Assembly: GCF_002252635.1 (NCBI RefSeq)
Contig: NZ_NQKX01000001.1
Location: 1 to 64,000, forward strand
DNA length: 64,000 nt
Direction: 5' to 3'
From: Synechococcus sp. MW101C3
GTDB lineage: Bacteria; Cyanobacteriota; Cyanobacteriia; PCC-6307; Cyanobiaceae
Shown here: positions 17,719 to 27,107 of the stretch, piece after piece
Position numbering within the stretch: the stretch's first letter is position 1
Layout of the letters: the number at the start of each line of letters is the position of its first letter
Translations under genes and position numbers: made by a program
Notes under the pieces: generated by a model
The model's database searches: none
Seen by the model: the letters and a program-made list of their open reading frames with translations, nothing else
What the model was told of the DNA's origin: nothing

Positions 17719-18444
17719 ATGATTGTCCTCATTCCAGATCATTACAAGAAGAGAGCCTTGCCCGTGAGGCATGTCTGGTTTGCTGAGCGCCCAAGGCTGC
17801 GGGACAGTTTGCTTCCGTCAATCTATTTTCATTCTCAATCCAGAGAAACCATTCCTGGTTTTAGCAGAAGAGTTCGCTACACCGGCTTAGTGCGTGTTGA
17901 CAGAGAGGATTCAGAGTTGTTAAACTCTTTTTCGAAGAATACAAGGTACGAGATACGAAAAGAAAGTGCGCAGGCTGATTGGGCAATTAGCTTTGTCGAG
18001 CCTATCGGGATTTGGGAAGATGGCCCAATCGATTGCATTAAGAGCGGCGCTAAATACTACGCTGATTGCACTGTGATTAGTCGAGCAGTCTTCGATCACG
18101 AAGGAAGTGTCGAGCATCATTATGTCGTCGACAGAAAACTTGGAAGATCTCACCTCTTGCGCTCTCAGTCCGACTACGGCCAGTGCACGGACGCAGACAA
18201 GAGAAACAGATTTGGCCGGCTCAATCGGCTGCTTCACTTTAGGGACATGCTGTATTTTCGAGATCGCGGCGTTGCCACCTATGACCTCGGCGGGATGGCA
18301 AACGTCCGGCGAGGCAGCAAGTTGGGCAATATTGACGGATTCAAGCGAGGGTTCTCTGCCCAGCTTGTTGAGGAAAGCATTTATGTCAGCCTGTCATTAG
18401 TCCTTTACAATCGTGTCGTTCACCAGGCTCGAACAGCTGCCTAG
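17719..18444 (+). CDS. FemAB/GNAT-like acyltransferase
   Basis: About 241 residues, AT-richer than the neighbours. LNSFSKNTRYEIRKESAQAD followed later by SHLLRSQSDY and NIDGFKRGFSAQLVEESIYV resembles the FemAB/BioF2-like GNAT fold, where the N..YEIRK segment and a terminal FK..F motif are conserved. Such proteins transfer acyl or aminoacyl groups to a sugar or peptide. Here an N-acylation of an amino sugar is plausible. GGGAACGG lies just upstream of the ATG as a possible ribosome binding site. The family call is by pattern only. Confidence 0.55.
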   Translation: MIVLIPDHYKKRALPVRHVWFAERPRLRDSLLPSIYFHSQSRETIPGFSRRVRYTGLVRVDREDSELLNSFSKNTRYEIRKESAQADWAISFVEPIGIWEDGPIDCIKSGAKYYADCTVISRAVFDHEGSVEHHYVVDRKLGRSHLLRSQSDYGQCTDADKRNRFGRLNRLLHFRDMLYFRDRGVATYDLGGMANVRRGSKLGNIDGFKRGFSAQLVEESIYVSLSLVLYNRVVHQARTAA

Positions 18445-18462
18445 TGGAAATCTGCTCGCGCA

Positions 18463-19278
18463 ATGATTCTTGTGGAAATCCAGAACATTAATCATGCCTC
18501 CTACAGCAACAAGTCTGTTGCCAGGTATTGGGCGTCTTATTCTGACAACTTGCTCTACGGTGAGCAGCTAATCCTGCAATCACTCCATGACCAACTTGCC
18601 TGCGCTGATTTTGCGGACATTGGCGTGGGAGGAGGGAGGACAACTGGTCATTTAGCCGGCAAGGTGAGGAGCTACACCGGCATTGATTATTCGCAGCCAC
18701 TTGTTGAGGCCTGCAGAAAACAGTATCCCAATGTGGACTTTCACTGTCTTGATGTCTGCGAGTCGTTATCGCTTGGCGAGAGCTCATACGATTTCATCTT
18801 CTTTTCCTTTAATGGTATTGATTGTCTGACTCAGGCCGAAAGAGATTCCTTCTTGAAGAATGCATTTGTGTCGCTGAGGCCTGGTGGCAGGCTGCTATTC
18901 TCTTCTCACAACTACTTCAAGGCTTCTCTGCCCATGCGCACACGAGAGGCGCTTTTAAAACTCCTGATGCAATCTGTTGCGGCTCCCTACAGGCCCAGGG
19001 TCCTGTACCATGGAATCCTGTCTTTCATTCGCTATTGTCGATTAAAGCATCATCAACGTGTCGCTGACGACTTTGCATCACTGCTGGATGCTGCCCAAGG
19101 CAATCGTGAGCTCTTGGCCTGGATAGATCCAGTGAGGCAGATCAATGATCTCGAGTGCCATGGTTTTAATGCCATAACTGTCTTCGACTGGTATGGCGTC
19201 TTGGTTCCGTCCAGTCATCTTCGCCGTATTGACACGTATTCTGTCTATTACTTGTGCCAGAAATCTGGAGGCGCATAG
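18463..19278 (+). CDS. Class I SAM-dependent methyltransferase
   Basis: About 271 residues. Motif I is FADIGVGGGRTTGHLAG near residue 50, followed by YTGIDYSQPLVEACRKQYP with the acidic ribose-binding position and FHCLDVCES. Motif IV-like DFIFFSFNGIDCL and post-motif RPGGRLLFSSHNY follow. It lies 18 nt after the FemAB-like gene and shares its AT-rich composition, so the two probably arrived together. Sugar or lipid methylation within the polysaccharide pathway is the likely role; the substrate is unknown. Confidence 0.83.
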   Translation: MILVEIQNINHASYSNKSVARYWASYSDNLLYGEQLILQSLHDQLACADFADIGVGGGRTTGHLAGKVRSYTGIDYSQPLVEACRKQYPNVDFHCLDVCESLSLGESSYDFIFFSFNGIDCLTQAERDSFLKNAFVSLRPGGRLLFSSHNYFKASLPMRTREALLKLLMQSVAAPYRPRVLYHGILSFIRYCRLKHHQRVADDFASLLDAAQGNRELLAWIDPVRQINDLECHGFNAITVFDWYGVLVPSSHLRRIDTYSVYYLCQKSGGA

Positions 19279-19876
19279 ATTGTTGTCCTTGGATTCTGGC
19301 TTGCCTGGCTTTCACGGGCATAAGCTCTCGTTGGCAGTGCAGAATGGCCTGTGCCACTGGTTTGTATTCGGTGCCATTCTGTTGTAAATTGAGTGCAGCG
19401 TCCTGGAGATTTACGAGAAATGTCGCTGAAGCTTCTCCAAGACTGAATCTGCCGCCGTGTTCCAATGGAACGGCGCATTGTTTTGTTGTTGGCGGCCACG
19501 AACTGCTCAATCGAAGAGATCATCTCTCGCGCGTGGTGCTACGACCGGCATCCTCATGCACAAGCTGTGGCCAGCATTCAAGAGCGTAACCTGAGGCTTG
19601 TCAGTATAGAAGAGCAGGCCTGTATCTGCTCGTCTGCAGTGATGACTGAATTGAGCACACAGCCCGGCTGACTTTCAGCTTTCAATGGACCACCATGCCA
19701 GGAATACCCCTGTGCAAAGGCACCTACCGCATGGAATCGCATGTTGGCAATGGTTTTGGTGGACGCGCATTGCTGGTAAGCTCTGTTGAGTCCGTGGGTG
19801 GCATGGCCTGAGCATGGTTACCACGACATGCTTGCCATGATTCCAGCGGGGCTGTCTCTTCCAATGGAATTCCACA
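19279..19876. other. Gene-free stretch of about 600 nt
   Basis: Only short mutually overlapping frames occur, none with a recognisable motif. TTCCAATGGAA appears around 19462-19472 and a related TTCCAATGGAATTCC around 19859-19873. The latter sits inside an imperfect palindrome (CCAATG...CATTGG) immediately before the next gene. It may be worn-out coding or IS sequence. Confidence 0.4.
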
Positions 19877-20875
19877 TTGGCTAGCCGCGGCGAGACAGAT
19901 CACTGTCCCCACCTTTCAGTCGTGATAGCGGCCCATGGTGAATCAACAGCTCTCCTGGACAGCTTGGATTCGGTGTTCTCACAGCGAAGAAGGGACTTTG
20001 AGTGCATTCTTGTCGTCGATGGTGGCTTGGATGAAGGCACAGAGGTGAACCTCTCTGCGCTAGTAGCCTGCGATCACCGTCTGCGGGTTCTTCGGCAACC
20101 TGCCTCTGGCCTCACCAAGGCACTGATCCGCGGCTGCGCTGCAGCCCGTGGTGAATGGATCGCCCGCCTCGATGTCGGTGATGTCATGGCAGCACAGCGG
20201 TTGGATCGTCAGGCCGAGGCTCTGGCCAGCTCTCCGGGATGTGTGCTGGCCACCAGCGACGTAGAGGTATGTGGGCCTGTCTGGGAGCATCTCCGTTTCG
20301 ATTCCCAGCCCCAGCCCCAGGCACAGGCCACAGGCCATCCGATCCGGGCGGATTCCATCCCGGCGCAGCAAGGCCTCTCAATGGACATACCCCACCATGC
20401 CTCAGTGATGTTCCGCCGCAGTGCCTATGAGGCTGTAGGAGGCTATCGCCCGGAATTTTATTTCGGCCAAGACTGGGACCTGTGGTACCGCCTGGCCAGC
20501 CAAGGCCCCTTTGTGCACATCCCGGAGGTGCTCACACGTGTGCGCCTGTTCCCAGGTGGAATCTCTTCCCGGCACTGGCGAGATCAGCGCGCCATCGCTC
20601 AGCTCTCGCTGGCCTGCCATGTGGCCCGCAGTCGTGGTGAATCCGAACAGCCACTGCTCCAGCAGGCTGCCGCTATCCGGCCCCGTCCTCCTGCCATCCG
20701 AAAGCCCTTGTTCGATGGTGCTCGTGCGGACGGGGCCTACTTCATTGCTGAGGCTCTGCGTCGCAACGGTGATCGCCGCTGCTGGGCCTACTTTCGAGAG
20801 GCCCTGCGGCATGGCTTCTGGAAACCGTGGATCTGGCTGAGGGCGTTTCAGAGCCTGTTGCTCTTTGTTGCTTAA
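19877..20875 (+). CDS. GT2 family glycosyltransferase
   Basis: About 332 residues. LSVVIAAHGESTALLDSLDS, ILVVDGGLDEGTE, EWIARLDVGDVMAAQRLDRQ and YFGQDWDLWYRLASQG match GT2 transferases; the usual DxD-type site appears as ARLDVGD. No ATG lies near the N-terminus. TTG 19877 is the most upstream in-frame initiator, and GTG 19922, at the first beta strand, is a shorter option. The missing canonical start next to a worn intergenic region suggests the gene may have lost its original 5' end. Confidence 0.78.
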   Translation: MASRGETDHCPHLSVVIAAHGESTALLDSLDSVFSQRRRDFECILVVDGGLDEGTEVNLSALVACDHRLRVLRQPASGLTKALIRGCAAARGEWIARLDVGDVMAAQRLDRQAEALASSPGCVLATSDVEVCGPVWEHLRFDSQPQPQAQATGHPIRADSIPAQQGLSMDIPHHASVMFRRSAYEAVGGYRPEFYFGQDWDLWYRLASQGPFVHIPEVLTRVRLFPGGISSRHWRDQRAIAQLSLACHVARSRGESEQPLLQQAAAIRPRPPAIRKPLFDGARADGAYFIAEALRRNGDRRCWAYFREALRHGFWKPWIWLRAFQSLLLFVA

Positions 20876-20927
20876 GGAAGGTCTAGATAACTCATGCCGT
20901 CGGCCAGGGGTTGACCAGACCTTCTTT
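20874..20927. repeat. Short inverted repeat resembling an IS end
   Basis: AAGGAAGGTCT (20874-20884) and AGACCTTCTTT (20917-20927) form imperfect inverted repeats around 32 nt, starting over the stop codon of the GT2 gene. The left half, GGAAGGTCTAGATAACT, matches 15 of 17 bases of GGAAGCTCTAGAGAACT at the left edge of the IS5-like remnant at 22.25 kb. It may be a residual or internally deleted IS (MITE-like), or simply a terminator for the converging genes. Confidence 0.5.
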
Positions 20928-20975
20928 CATGGGGTGACAGTTACTGCGCAAAACTTATCAATTTGAACTGTATAT

Positions 20976-21890
20976 CTATCGGAGTATTCTGATTAGTATG
21001 CCGAGTGATACGCGTATCGTTTTGAAGTTCGAGAATCCATGGCGGGTCCTGAGGAACAGTGCATGCAATCGCATCGTTTTTGATTCATTCTCGTCAACTG
21101 CGATCTCATGGGACAGGACTTGAATGCGAGAGCGGATAATCTCGCCGCATGTGGTCCGCATCTTTCGATCGGACCAAAGAATCTTTTCTTGGAGTAGGAG
21201 ACCTCTTCGCCTTGATGTATTGTTTGATCCTTGCCAAGTTCCTTGAGAGTGAATGCGATAGGCGGACATCTTGTCCTCCATGTATCTTATGTATCCAGTC
21301 TTTGCTGCTAAGTACAGAAAAAATGTATCGCATGCATGAGACGTGAACCATTGAGGAGGATTGTCATTTAGTATTGAAGCCCTAACGAGCAACGAGCAAG
21401 TTGGAAATCTTCCACGCAAGCTCTTCATGCTGTCTTTTAAGTCAAATTTATTCTGCAGATGATTGCAGTAGCTTGACGCGGTGACCCTTCCATCTGCATC
21501 TGTAACAATTGCGTCATGTATACATCCTGCATAATCAGCTTCTTTGTCAAGAAATGCTACTTGCTTTTTTAGCTTTGAAGTGGATATCCAGAAGTCGTCG
21601 CCTTCGCAAATCGCTATATATTGCCCAGAGCATAATTGCAAAGCTTTGAGAAAATTCCTGTAGGGTCCAAGGTTGAAAGGGTTTTGATAAATTCTTACAA
21701 TTTCCGGATTTTTCCTTGAATAACTATTTAGGATGTCGTGAGTGTTGTCGGTGCTTGCGTCATCGACAGCTACTATTTCGATCTGGAAATCAATGTCCTG
21801 TTCTAAGATTGAATCTAGCGCCGCAGTGATAAACTTCTCGTGATTGAATGTTATGATGCAGACACTCACCTTTGGCTTCCGGCTTTTCAT
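20976..21890 (-). CDS. GT2 family glycosyltransferase, AT-rich, reversed orientation
   Basis: About 304 residues. VSVCIITFNHEKFITAALDS, EIVAVDDASTDNTHDILNSY and YIAICEGDDFWISTSKLKKQ give a clear GT-A fold with the EGDD metal site. Unlike the surrounding transferases it is on the minus strand and strongly AT-rich with Lys/Asn/Ile-rich codon use, so it is very likely a recent acquisition. It is bracketed by the short IS-end-like repeat at 20.9 kb and the IS5-like remnant at 22.3 kb. Confidence 0.87.
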   Translation of the reverse strand: MKSRKPKVSVCIITFNHEKFITAALDSILEQDIDFQIEIVAVDDASTDNTHDILNSYSRKNPEIVRIYQNPFNLGPYRNFLKALQLCSGQYIAICEGDDFWISTSKLKKQVAFLDKEADYAGCIHDAIVTDADGRVTASSYCNHLQNKFDLKDSMKSLRGRFPTCSLLVRASILNDNPPQWFTSHACDTFFLYLAAKTGYIRYMEDKMSAYRIHSQGTWQGSNNTSRRRGLLLQEKILWSDRKMRTTCGEIIRSRIQVLSHEIAVDENESKTMRLHALFLRTRHGFSNFKTIRVSLGILIRILR

Positions 21891-22251
21891 TTGGCTTGTG
21901 ATTGCTCATGCTGCCATCTTAAGCTCTGCATCTTTCAAAAGAGCTTCTCAAGCAAGGGTTGGTGGCATAAAACGACTGAAGGCATGTTCCTTTAGTCATT
22001 CTCTTGGCCTGCCTGCGTAATGATCTACGACTTAATTTATAGAGCCGGCTATTATTGTTGTTAATGACTGAGAACCACTGCCCTGAATTGGTAAAGCGAG
22101 AATGCTCGGGCAAGCATGCGTCCTTTCATCTTCTTTGTGCTGTAGCAGGGCTAGGATCGCTCATACAAGTGTTTAGCGTGTACTTATTGAAGGGTCATCC
22201 CTTGACTTCAATGACTATACTGTTATGCAATAACGCTTTCACGAAGTAGGG
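21891..22251. other. AT-rich gene-free stretch before the IS5-like remnant
   Basis: No gene recognised; only short frames with no motif. The AT-rich composition continues from the reversed GT2 gene up to the abrupt start of the IS5-like remnant, so it probably belongs to the same transferred segment and should hold the GT2 promoter. Confidence 0.45.
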
Positions 22252-23340
22252 AAGCTCTAGAGAACTGGGCCCGCCTGTGGGTCAATGGCCCTGTGATCGC
22301 TTCCCGGGAATGTGTTGGATTGGCGGCAATCAGCTCGGCTTCTCTGAATGGGAGCAGACCCCCGCCAATAAGCAGATCAAGCAGGTGAAGTCCCTAGCGG
22401 AGATGGAGGAAGTAGTGCACAGGAAGGACTGATCGTTCTGGTCGAGCCCCACCCCCTCAAAACCAAGAGAAAGGGCGGGAGGCCTCCATATACGCATGGC
22501 CACCATGCTGCGGATTCATCTGCTGCAAAGTGGAATTCTCTCTGCCATTCAACGATGGAATTATCCCTGATCGAGGTTCCCACCATGCGCGGGTTCGCTG
22601 GAATCGAGCTGATCAACGAACGCATCCTCAATGAGGCCACGATTCTCGCCTCCCTCACTTAATTGCAGAAGCAGGGCTTGGACGAGAAGATCTTTGAAGC
22701 CGCCAAGGCTCACCTGAGCGCGCGGGGTATGACGGTGCTCCAAGGCACGTCTGCGGAACCCACCTTGTTCTTAGTTCCCAGCTCCACCAGGAACAAGGAT
22801 GGGAAGCGGGATCTGGAGATGCATCATACCAAGAAGAGCAACACGTGGTATTTCGGGATGTAGAAGCAGGCCCGCGAAGCGGTAGGTTCACCTGGGTAAT
22901 GAGAAGGTCTCAGGTCTGAATCCACTTAGTCGTCACCACGGCCGCTAACGACCACGATCTCGCCACAGCTGCCGAGCTGCTGCATGGCGAGGGGGAAATC
23001 GTTTGCGCTGACGGCGCTTACCATGGAATTACCAAGAAGTCCGAGATGGAGAGCAAGACAACAACGTCTCGTTTGGCGATGCGACCTGGATAACGCCGGG
23101 CATTGCCTGCCACCGCTCATGGAAGGCTGCAGGATCTCATCGATACCGCCAAGGCCCGCATCAGTTCCAAAGGCAAGCACCCCTTCCGGGTGATCAAGCA
23201 GCAGTTCGGCTTTCTGAAGGCCCGGCTGCGAAGGCCGGCCATGAACCGCTGAAGGATTAATGTGCTGGCGGCACAATCCAATCTGTTTCTGGCCCGTCGG
23301 CAGTTGATCCCGGTAACCTGAGTACGGGATTGCGTGTGTA
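22252..23340 (+). mobile_element. IS5-like insertion sequence, copy 1, heavily decayed
   Basis: The element begins near GGAAGCTCTAGAGAACT. Translated pieces in several frames line up with the better preserved copy at 36.8 kb: GGNQLGFSEWEQTPA, MATMLRIHLLQS, QGLDEKIFEAAKAHLSARGM, GKRDLEMHHTKKSNTWYFGM and HPFRVIKQQFGFLKARLR. Numerous frameshifts and stops make the transposase non-functional. It has the same orientation as the second copy. The right end could not be fixed and no target duplication was recognised. Confidence 0.8.
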
Positions 23341-23485
23341 AATCCCTTGATACCCCTCCCAAAGCAGAGTCCAATGTGGCTGGACACGAGCTCATAGAGA
23401 CACCACGAATTGGACTCATAGGCTATTCAATTCTACAGTCAGCTTGTGCTGAGACCATCATTCACTGATACTGCTTGGCAGCCTT

Positions 23486-24016
23486 AGTGCTTCCAGCGAT
23501 TCAGTGGCCGCACAGACGCTGATTCGCTAGCGCTTGATATCGGAAGCGGCTCTCATCCTCGAAACCCTTTCGCGTGCTCTAGGGCATTCGGACTCGATGT
23601 TCGACCTTCTTAAGCGGTGATTCAATGTGATCTTTCGGTGGCTCCGATTCCTTTTCCTGATGCATCAGTGGGTGTGGCTACGGCATTTTCCTTCTTAGAG
23701 CATGTGCCACGTGTGCTTTCTGTTGTTGAGCCTGATTCGGCCGATACCATGTGGTTCCCATTCCTAGAGCTGATGAACGATGTACACCGCGTGCTCATCA
23801 AGCCAGGAGGACTTTTCTTCTCTAGCACTCCCTCCTATCCGTGGCCGATGGCATTTGCCGACCCGACCCATGTGAATATCATGACCGAAGAGACGATCGT
23901 TCACTCTTTTGCCAGCCGAGGCTATGGGTGCGCATGTTTGGCTTTTCAGGAGACTTTATGTTTCTAGATTGCAGATTGATTGTCATTACAATGCCCTTAT
24001 CCAGAAGGCCGTATAG
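23486..24016 (+). pseudogene. Class I SAM methyltransferase pseudogene
   Basis: The frame reads LALDIGSGSHPRNPFACSRA (SAM-binding motif I), then AFGLDVRPS and a TAA stop at 23611. It continues in the same frame as VIQCDLSVAPIPFPDASVGV, FSFLEHVPRVL, LIKPGGLFFSSTPSYPWPMA and DPTHVNIMTEETI. After about 23930 the reading appears to shift twice (VRMFGFSGDF, then LQIDCHYNALIQKAV) to end at TAG 24014-24016, two bases before the next ATG. At least one stop and two frameshifts break the gene; its N-terminus is also lost near the IS5-like remnant. Confidence 0.75.
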
Positions 24017-24018
24017 CA

Positions 24019-25105
24019 ATGATGAATTCCGAGGCCTGCCATTATGCTCAGCTTGTCTTCACTAGAGGAGCAGGGCTTGGTAATCGTTTACTTCAATGGT
24101 CAAGAGCTCGGGCATGGTGTTATGAGCATCACGCCAGGATTGTTGCTCCGATCTGGCTCCGATTCTCCTGCGGCCAACTGTGGCGCCAGACCGTTCCTTT
24201 GTGTGATTTCCCTGGGAGGATTGCGTTGGCTGGACACTTTCTTGCTGATCCTGCCGACCTTCAAGCAATTGCTAGCCCCTGGCTGCACATGCGCTGCCGT
24301 GTGATCAGAGAAACGCGAAGCCCCTCGTGGAACCTCTCTGGCAATGATCGCAGCGTGCTTCGTTATATTGACGGCAGGGATGATACCTATTCTCGGTTGA
24401 ATCACCACCAGGGTCGCCTCAGAGGCGACCTCCTGCGCATCGTTTCTACGCGCCAATGCCTGCGTGTCAATCAGCTGGCTGTTCCTCCGGTTGGCATCCA
24501 TATCCGACTAGGAAAGGATTTCTCTCCACCTCCACCTCCAGAGCACTTGACTGAAGGATATGATTGGGTCGGCTGGCTCCAGCAAACGCCGATTTCTTGG
24601 TTCATAGAAACATTGGAGTAAATCCGGTCTCATGTCGGATGGTGTGTGCCTGCTGTTTGCTGTTGTGGTTTCCGACGGCTCAGCCTCTCAGTTGCTTCCA
24701 CTCCTTAAGGCTCCCTCGGTTGAATGGCTCACTCCGTCCAACGCAGTCGTTGATTTCCTGTTATTGAGTCGCACGCAACTATTGCTTGGGTCTGGATCGT
24801 CAACTTTCAGTGCATGGGGCGCCTTCCTTGGTCAGCAACCAGCCTTCACGGCGCCGGGCCATCCGTTCACGAGGCTCAACCTGGAGCCCTTGGCGGGGCA
24901 GATGATCAGTGTTTTCGATCCCAGACGCCCAGACCGGAATGCCCTTGGGGCCATGAGCGCTGCCGTATCAAACACTGATCCCACTCCTCAACATCTACTG
25001 TTGGCCGATGAAACAGGCTCCATCCTACTCGTGCAGCTTAGTGATCATCCAGAACCGCGAAACCCAATTCGATGCCCCGCTCTATCAGTTGATCCACCAG
25101 AGTGA
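24019..25105 (+). pseudogene. GT11-like fucosyltransferase, broken
   Basis: From ATG 24019 (or 24022) the frame gives FTRGAGLGNRLLQWSRARAW, the Gly-rich start of GT11/O-FucT-like folds, and VGIHIRLGKDF, the HxRxG-type GDP-fucose-binding motif. It meets TAA at 24619. From about 24660 a different frame continues with SRTQLLLGSGSSTFSAWGAF, the matching C-terminal motif, to 25105. One nonsense codon and one frameshift therefore separate the halves. The reconstructed protein would be about 350 residues. Its 3' end overlaps the next gene's start. Confidence 0.68.
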
Positions 25106-26189
25106 GTCCTTCTCTCTGCAGGTGATCTACACTACACAGGCCAACCCTGCGAACGAGGTAGACCCCGAGTCGGGCCGTGCACCGTGTTGGGATCATCTCA
25201 ACCCTCAGGCCTATCCCAGGCGGACTCTCCAGCGCACACACCCCTGGGCGATGGCGAAGCTGGCCAGGCAGCTGCGGTGCCAACAGCCCACCCTGGTTCT
25301 GATCTGCGGCTATTTCCCCCGGAGCCATCTGGTGTTGGCGTTGCTGCTGCGTCTGCAAGGCCAGCGCATCGGCCTCCGTTCCGACAACACGCTCACCCAT
25401 ACGGCCTTCACTGGGTTGAAGGGGCGGCTGAGACGTGTGGCCGTGGGCTGGATCCAGGGGCTCTTCCACAGCTGGCACCCTGTAGGGGAGCAAGCCCTCG
25501 CCTACCTGTACACCCTCTCGGGAACGGAGCGCCCCAGCTTCCGCTTTGCCTACGCCGTGGACAACGAATGGTTCGCCGCCCAATCCGCACGCTCCCGCCT
25601 GGATCGCCCTGCCTTCCTCCATGCCCGCAGCTGGCCGGAAGACGCGTTTGTGGTGCTGGGGATTCTGAAGTGGACGCCTCGCGAGGATCCCCTCACGCTG
25701 GTGGAAGGCTTCCGCCGTCTGCAACGGGCCTGCCCCCGCGCCAGGCTGATCCTGGTCGGTGACGGGCCCTTGAGGAACGAAGTGGCTGCAGCCTGTGCTC
25801 GGCTCGCCGATCGGGTGCATTGCCCCGGCTATGTGCCCTATTCCCAGCTCCCCCTCTGGTATGGCCGCGCTGATGTGTTCGCACATCCGGCACCCGATGA
25901 ACCTTGGGGTGTGTCGGTGAATGAGGCGCTGGCTTGTAGCCTCCCGGTGGTTGCCGCAGACGGTGTGGGCGCAGCTGTCGAGATGATCACCCTTGGGGTG
26001 TGTGGCTCTGTGTTCGCCAGTGGCAACGCGGCCGAACTAGCCGGCCAGCTGGAGGCCATGGCTGCCATGCCCGATGCCCGCCGTGCGATGGCACCGGCCT
26101 GCTGTGCCGCTGCGGATCGCTGGCACTACCGCCACAGCATCACCGCGTTCGAGCAGGCCCTCCAGGAGGTCGGATGCTCTCCATCGTGA
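25041..26189 (+). CDS. GT4 family glycosyltransferase
   Basis: About 382 residues. The protein opens VIIQNRETQFDAPLYQLIHQ, which looks like a true N-terminus, so GTG 25041 is preferred; ATG 25008 would add 11 residues and overlap the broken upstream gene further. The N-terminal domain has RIGLRSDNTLTHT. The C-terminal domain has VVLGILKWTPREDPLTLVEG, ARLILVGDGPLRNEVAAACA, and the nucleotide-binding stretch PAPDEPWGVSVNEALACSLP with the EX7E acidic pair. The stop lies beyond the next gene's ATG, giving a 16-nt overlap. Confidence 0.87.
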   Translation: MIIQNRETQFDAPLYQLIHQSESFSLQVIYTTQANPANEVDPESGRAPCWDHLNPQAYPRRTLQRTHPWAMAKLARQLRCQQPTLVLICGYFPRSHLVLALLLRLQGQRIGLRSDNTLTHTAFTGLKGRLRRVAVGWIQGLFHSWHPVGEQALAYLYTLSGTERPSFRFAYAVDNEWFAAQSARSRLDRPAFLHARSWPEDAFVVLGILKWTPREDPLTLVEGFRRLQRACPRARLILVGDGPLRNEVAAACARLADRVHCPGYVPYSQLPLWYGRADVFAHPAPDEPWGVSVNEALACSLPVVAADGVGAAVEMITLGVCGSVFASGNAAELAGQLEAMAAMPDARRAMAPACCAAADRWHYRHSITAFEQALQEVGCSPS

Positions 26190-27097
26190 TCGTCACCTAC
26201 CGGCGCGAGCAGGTTCTGCTCGACACCATTGAATCTCTCCAGCCGCTAAGGGCGGCCCTCCAGCAGCCATCTGAGTTGCTGATCATCGATCAGACCGAGC
26301 TGCATCAGCCCTCCACACAGGAAGCCCTGCAGCGGTGGGCTCAGGCTGGGCAGATTCGCTGGTTGCAGCTGCCTGCCCCTCACCTCACCCGCGCCATGAA
26401 TACCGGCCTTCTGGAAGCCGGAGGCGAGATCGTTCTGTTTCTTGATGACGATGTCGTGCCTTCTCCAGGCCTGCTTCAGGGCCACGTCATGGCCTATGCC
26501 CGTTTCCCCGATGCCTGGGCAGTTGTTGGCCAGGTGCTGCAACCCGGGCAGAAGCCTGAGAACCTGCCCAGGAAGCCGCATGCCTCGGCCTTCTGGAGGG
26601 ATCTTGATTTCCCGTTCCACTCCAACCTTGAAACTTTGGTCGAGAACGCGATGGGTTGTAATCTAAGCCTCAAACGAAGGCAGGGTCTTCTGATCGGTGG
26701 ATTTGATGAGAACTTTCCACCGCCTGTGGCCGCTCGCTTTGAGTCTGAATTTGCCAAGCGTCTGGTTCGAGCTGGCGGCTGCATCCGTTTTGCGCCGGAT
26801 GCTTCTCTTCGCCACCTGGCGGTACGAAGTGGCGGCACGCGTAGCCACGGATCGCACCTCACCAGTGCCTCGTCACGTTATGGCGTTGGTGATTGCTATT
26901 TCGCTCTACGCTTTGCTAAAGGCTGGGATCGGTTCTGGTATCTTGCACGCAAACCTTTTCGTGAGGTTCGCACACGGTTTCATCTCCGGCACCCCTGGTG
27001 GATTCCGGTGAAATTAGTGGGCGAGATCAGGGCGCTGCTGCTAGCACTCCGTATCAGTCGCAAGTCTCCCGCGTTGTTGATAGCTCCGCACGACTGA
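26174..27097 (+). CDS. GT2 family glycosyltransferase
   Basis: About 307 residues. ATG 26174, inside the end of the GT4 gene and preceded by CAGGAGGTCGG (a strong ribosome binding site), starts MLSIVIVTYRREQVLLDTIE. The active-site region is GEIVLFLDDDVVPSPGLLQG, a classic DDD motif, and NAMGCNLSLKRRQGLLIGGF is a typical acceptor-side element. The protein has a basic C-terminal region (RFWYLARKPFREVRTRFHLR) that may associate with the membrane. Confidence 0.88.
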   Translation: MLSIVIVTYRREQVLLDTIESLQPLRAALQQPSELLIIDQTELHQPSTQEALQRWAQAGQIRWLQLPAPHLTRAMNTGLLEAGGEIVLFLDDDVVPSPGLLQGHVMAYARFPDAWAVVGQVLQPGQKPENLPRKPHASAFWRDLDFPFHSNLETLVENAMGCNLSLKRRQGLLIGGFDENFPPPVAARFESEFAKRLVRAGGCIRFAPDASLRHLAVRSGGTRSHGSHLTSASSRYGVGDCYFALRFAKGWDRFWYLARKPFREVRTRFHLRHPWWIPVKLVGEIRALLLALRISRKSPALLIAPHD

Positions 27098-27107
27098 TCC
27101 AATAATT

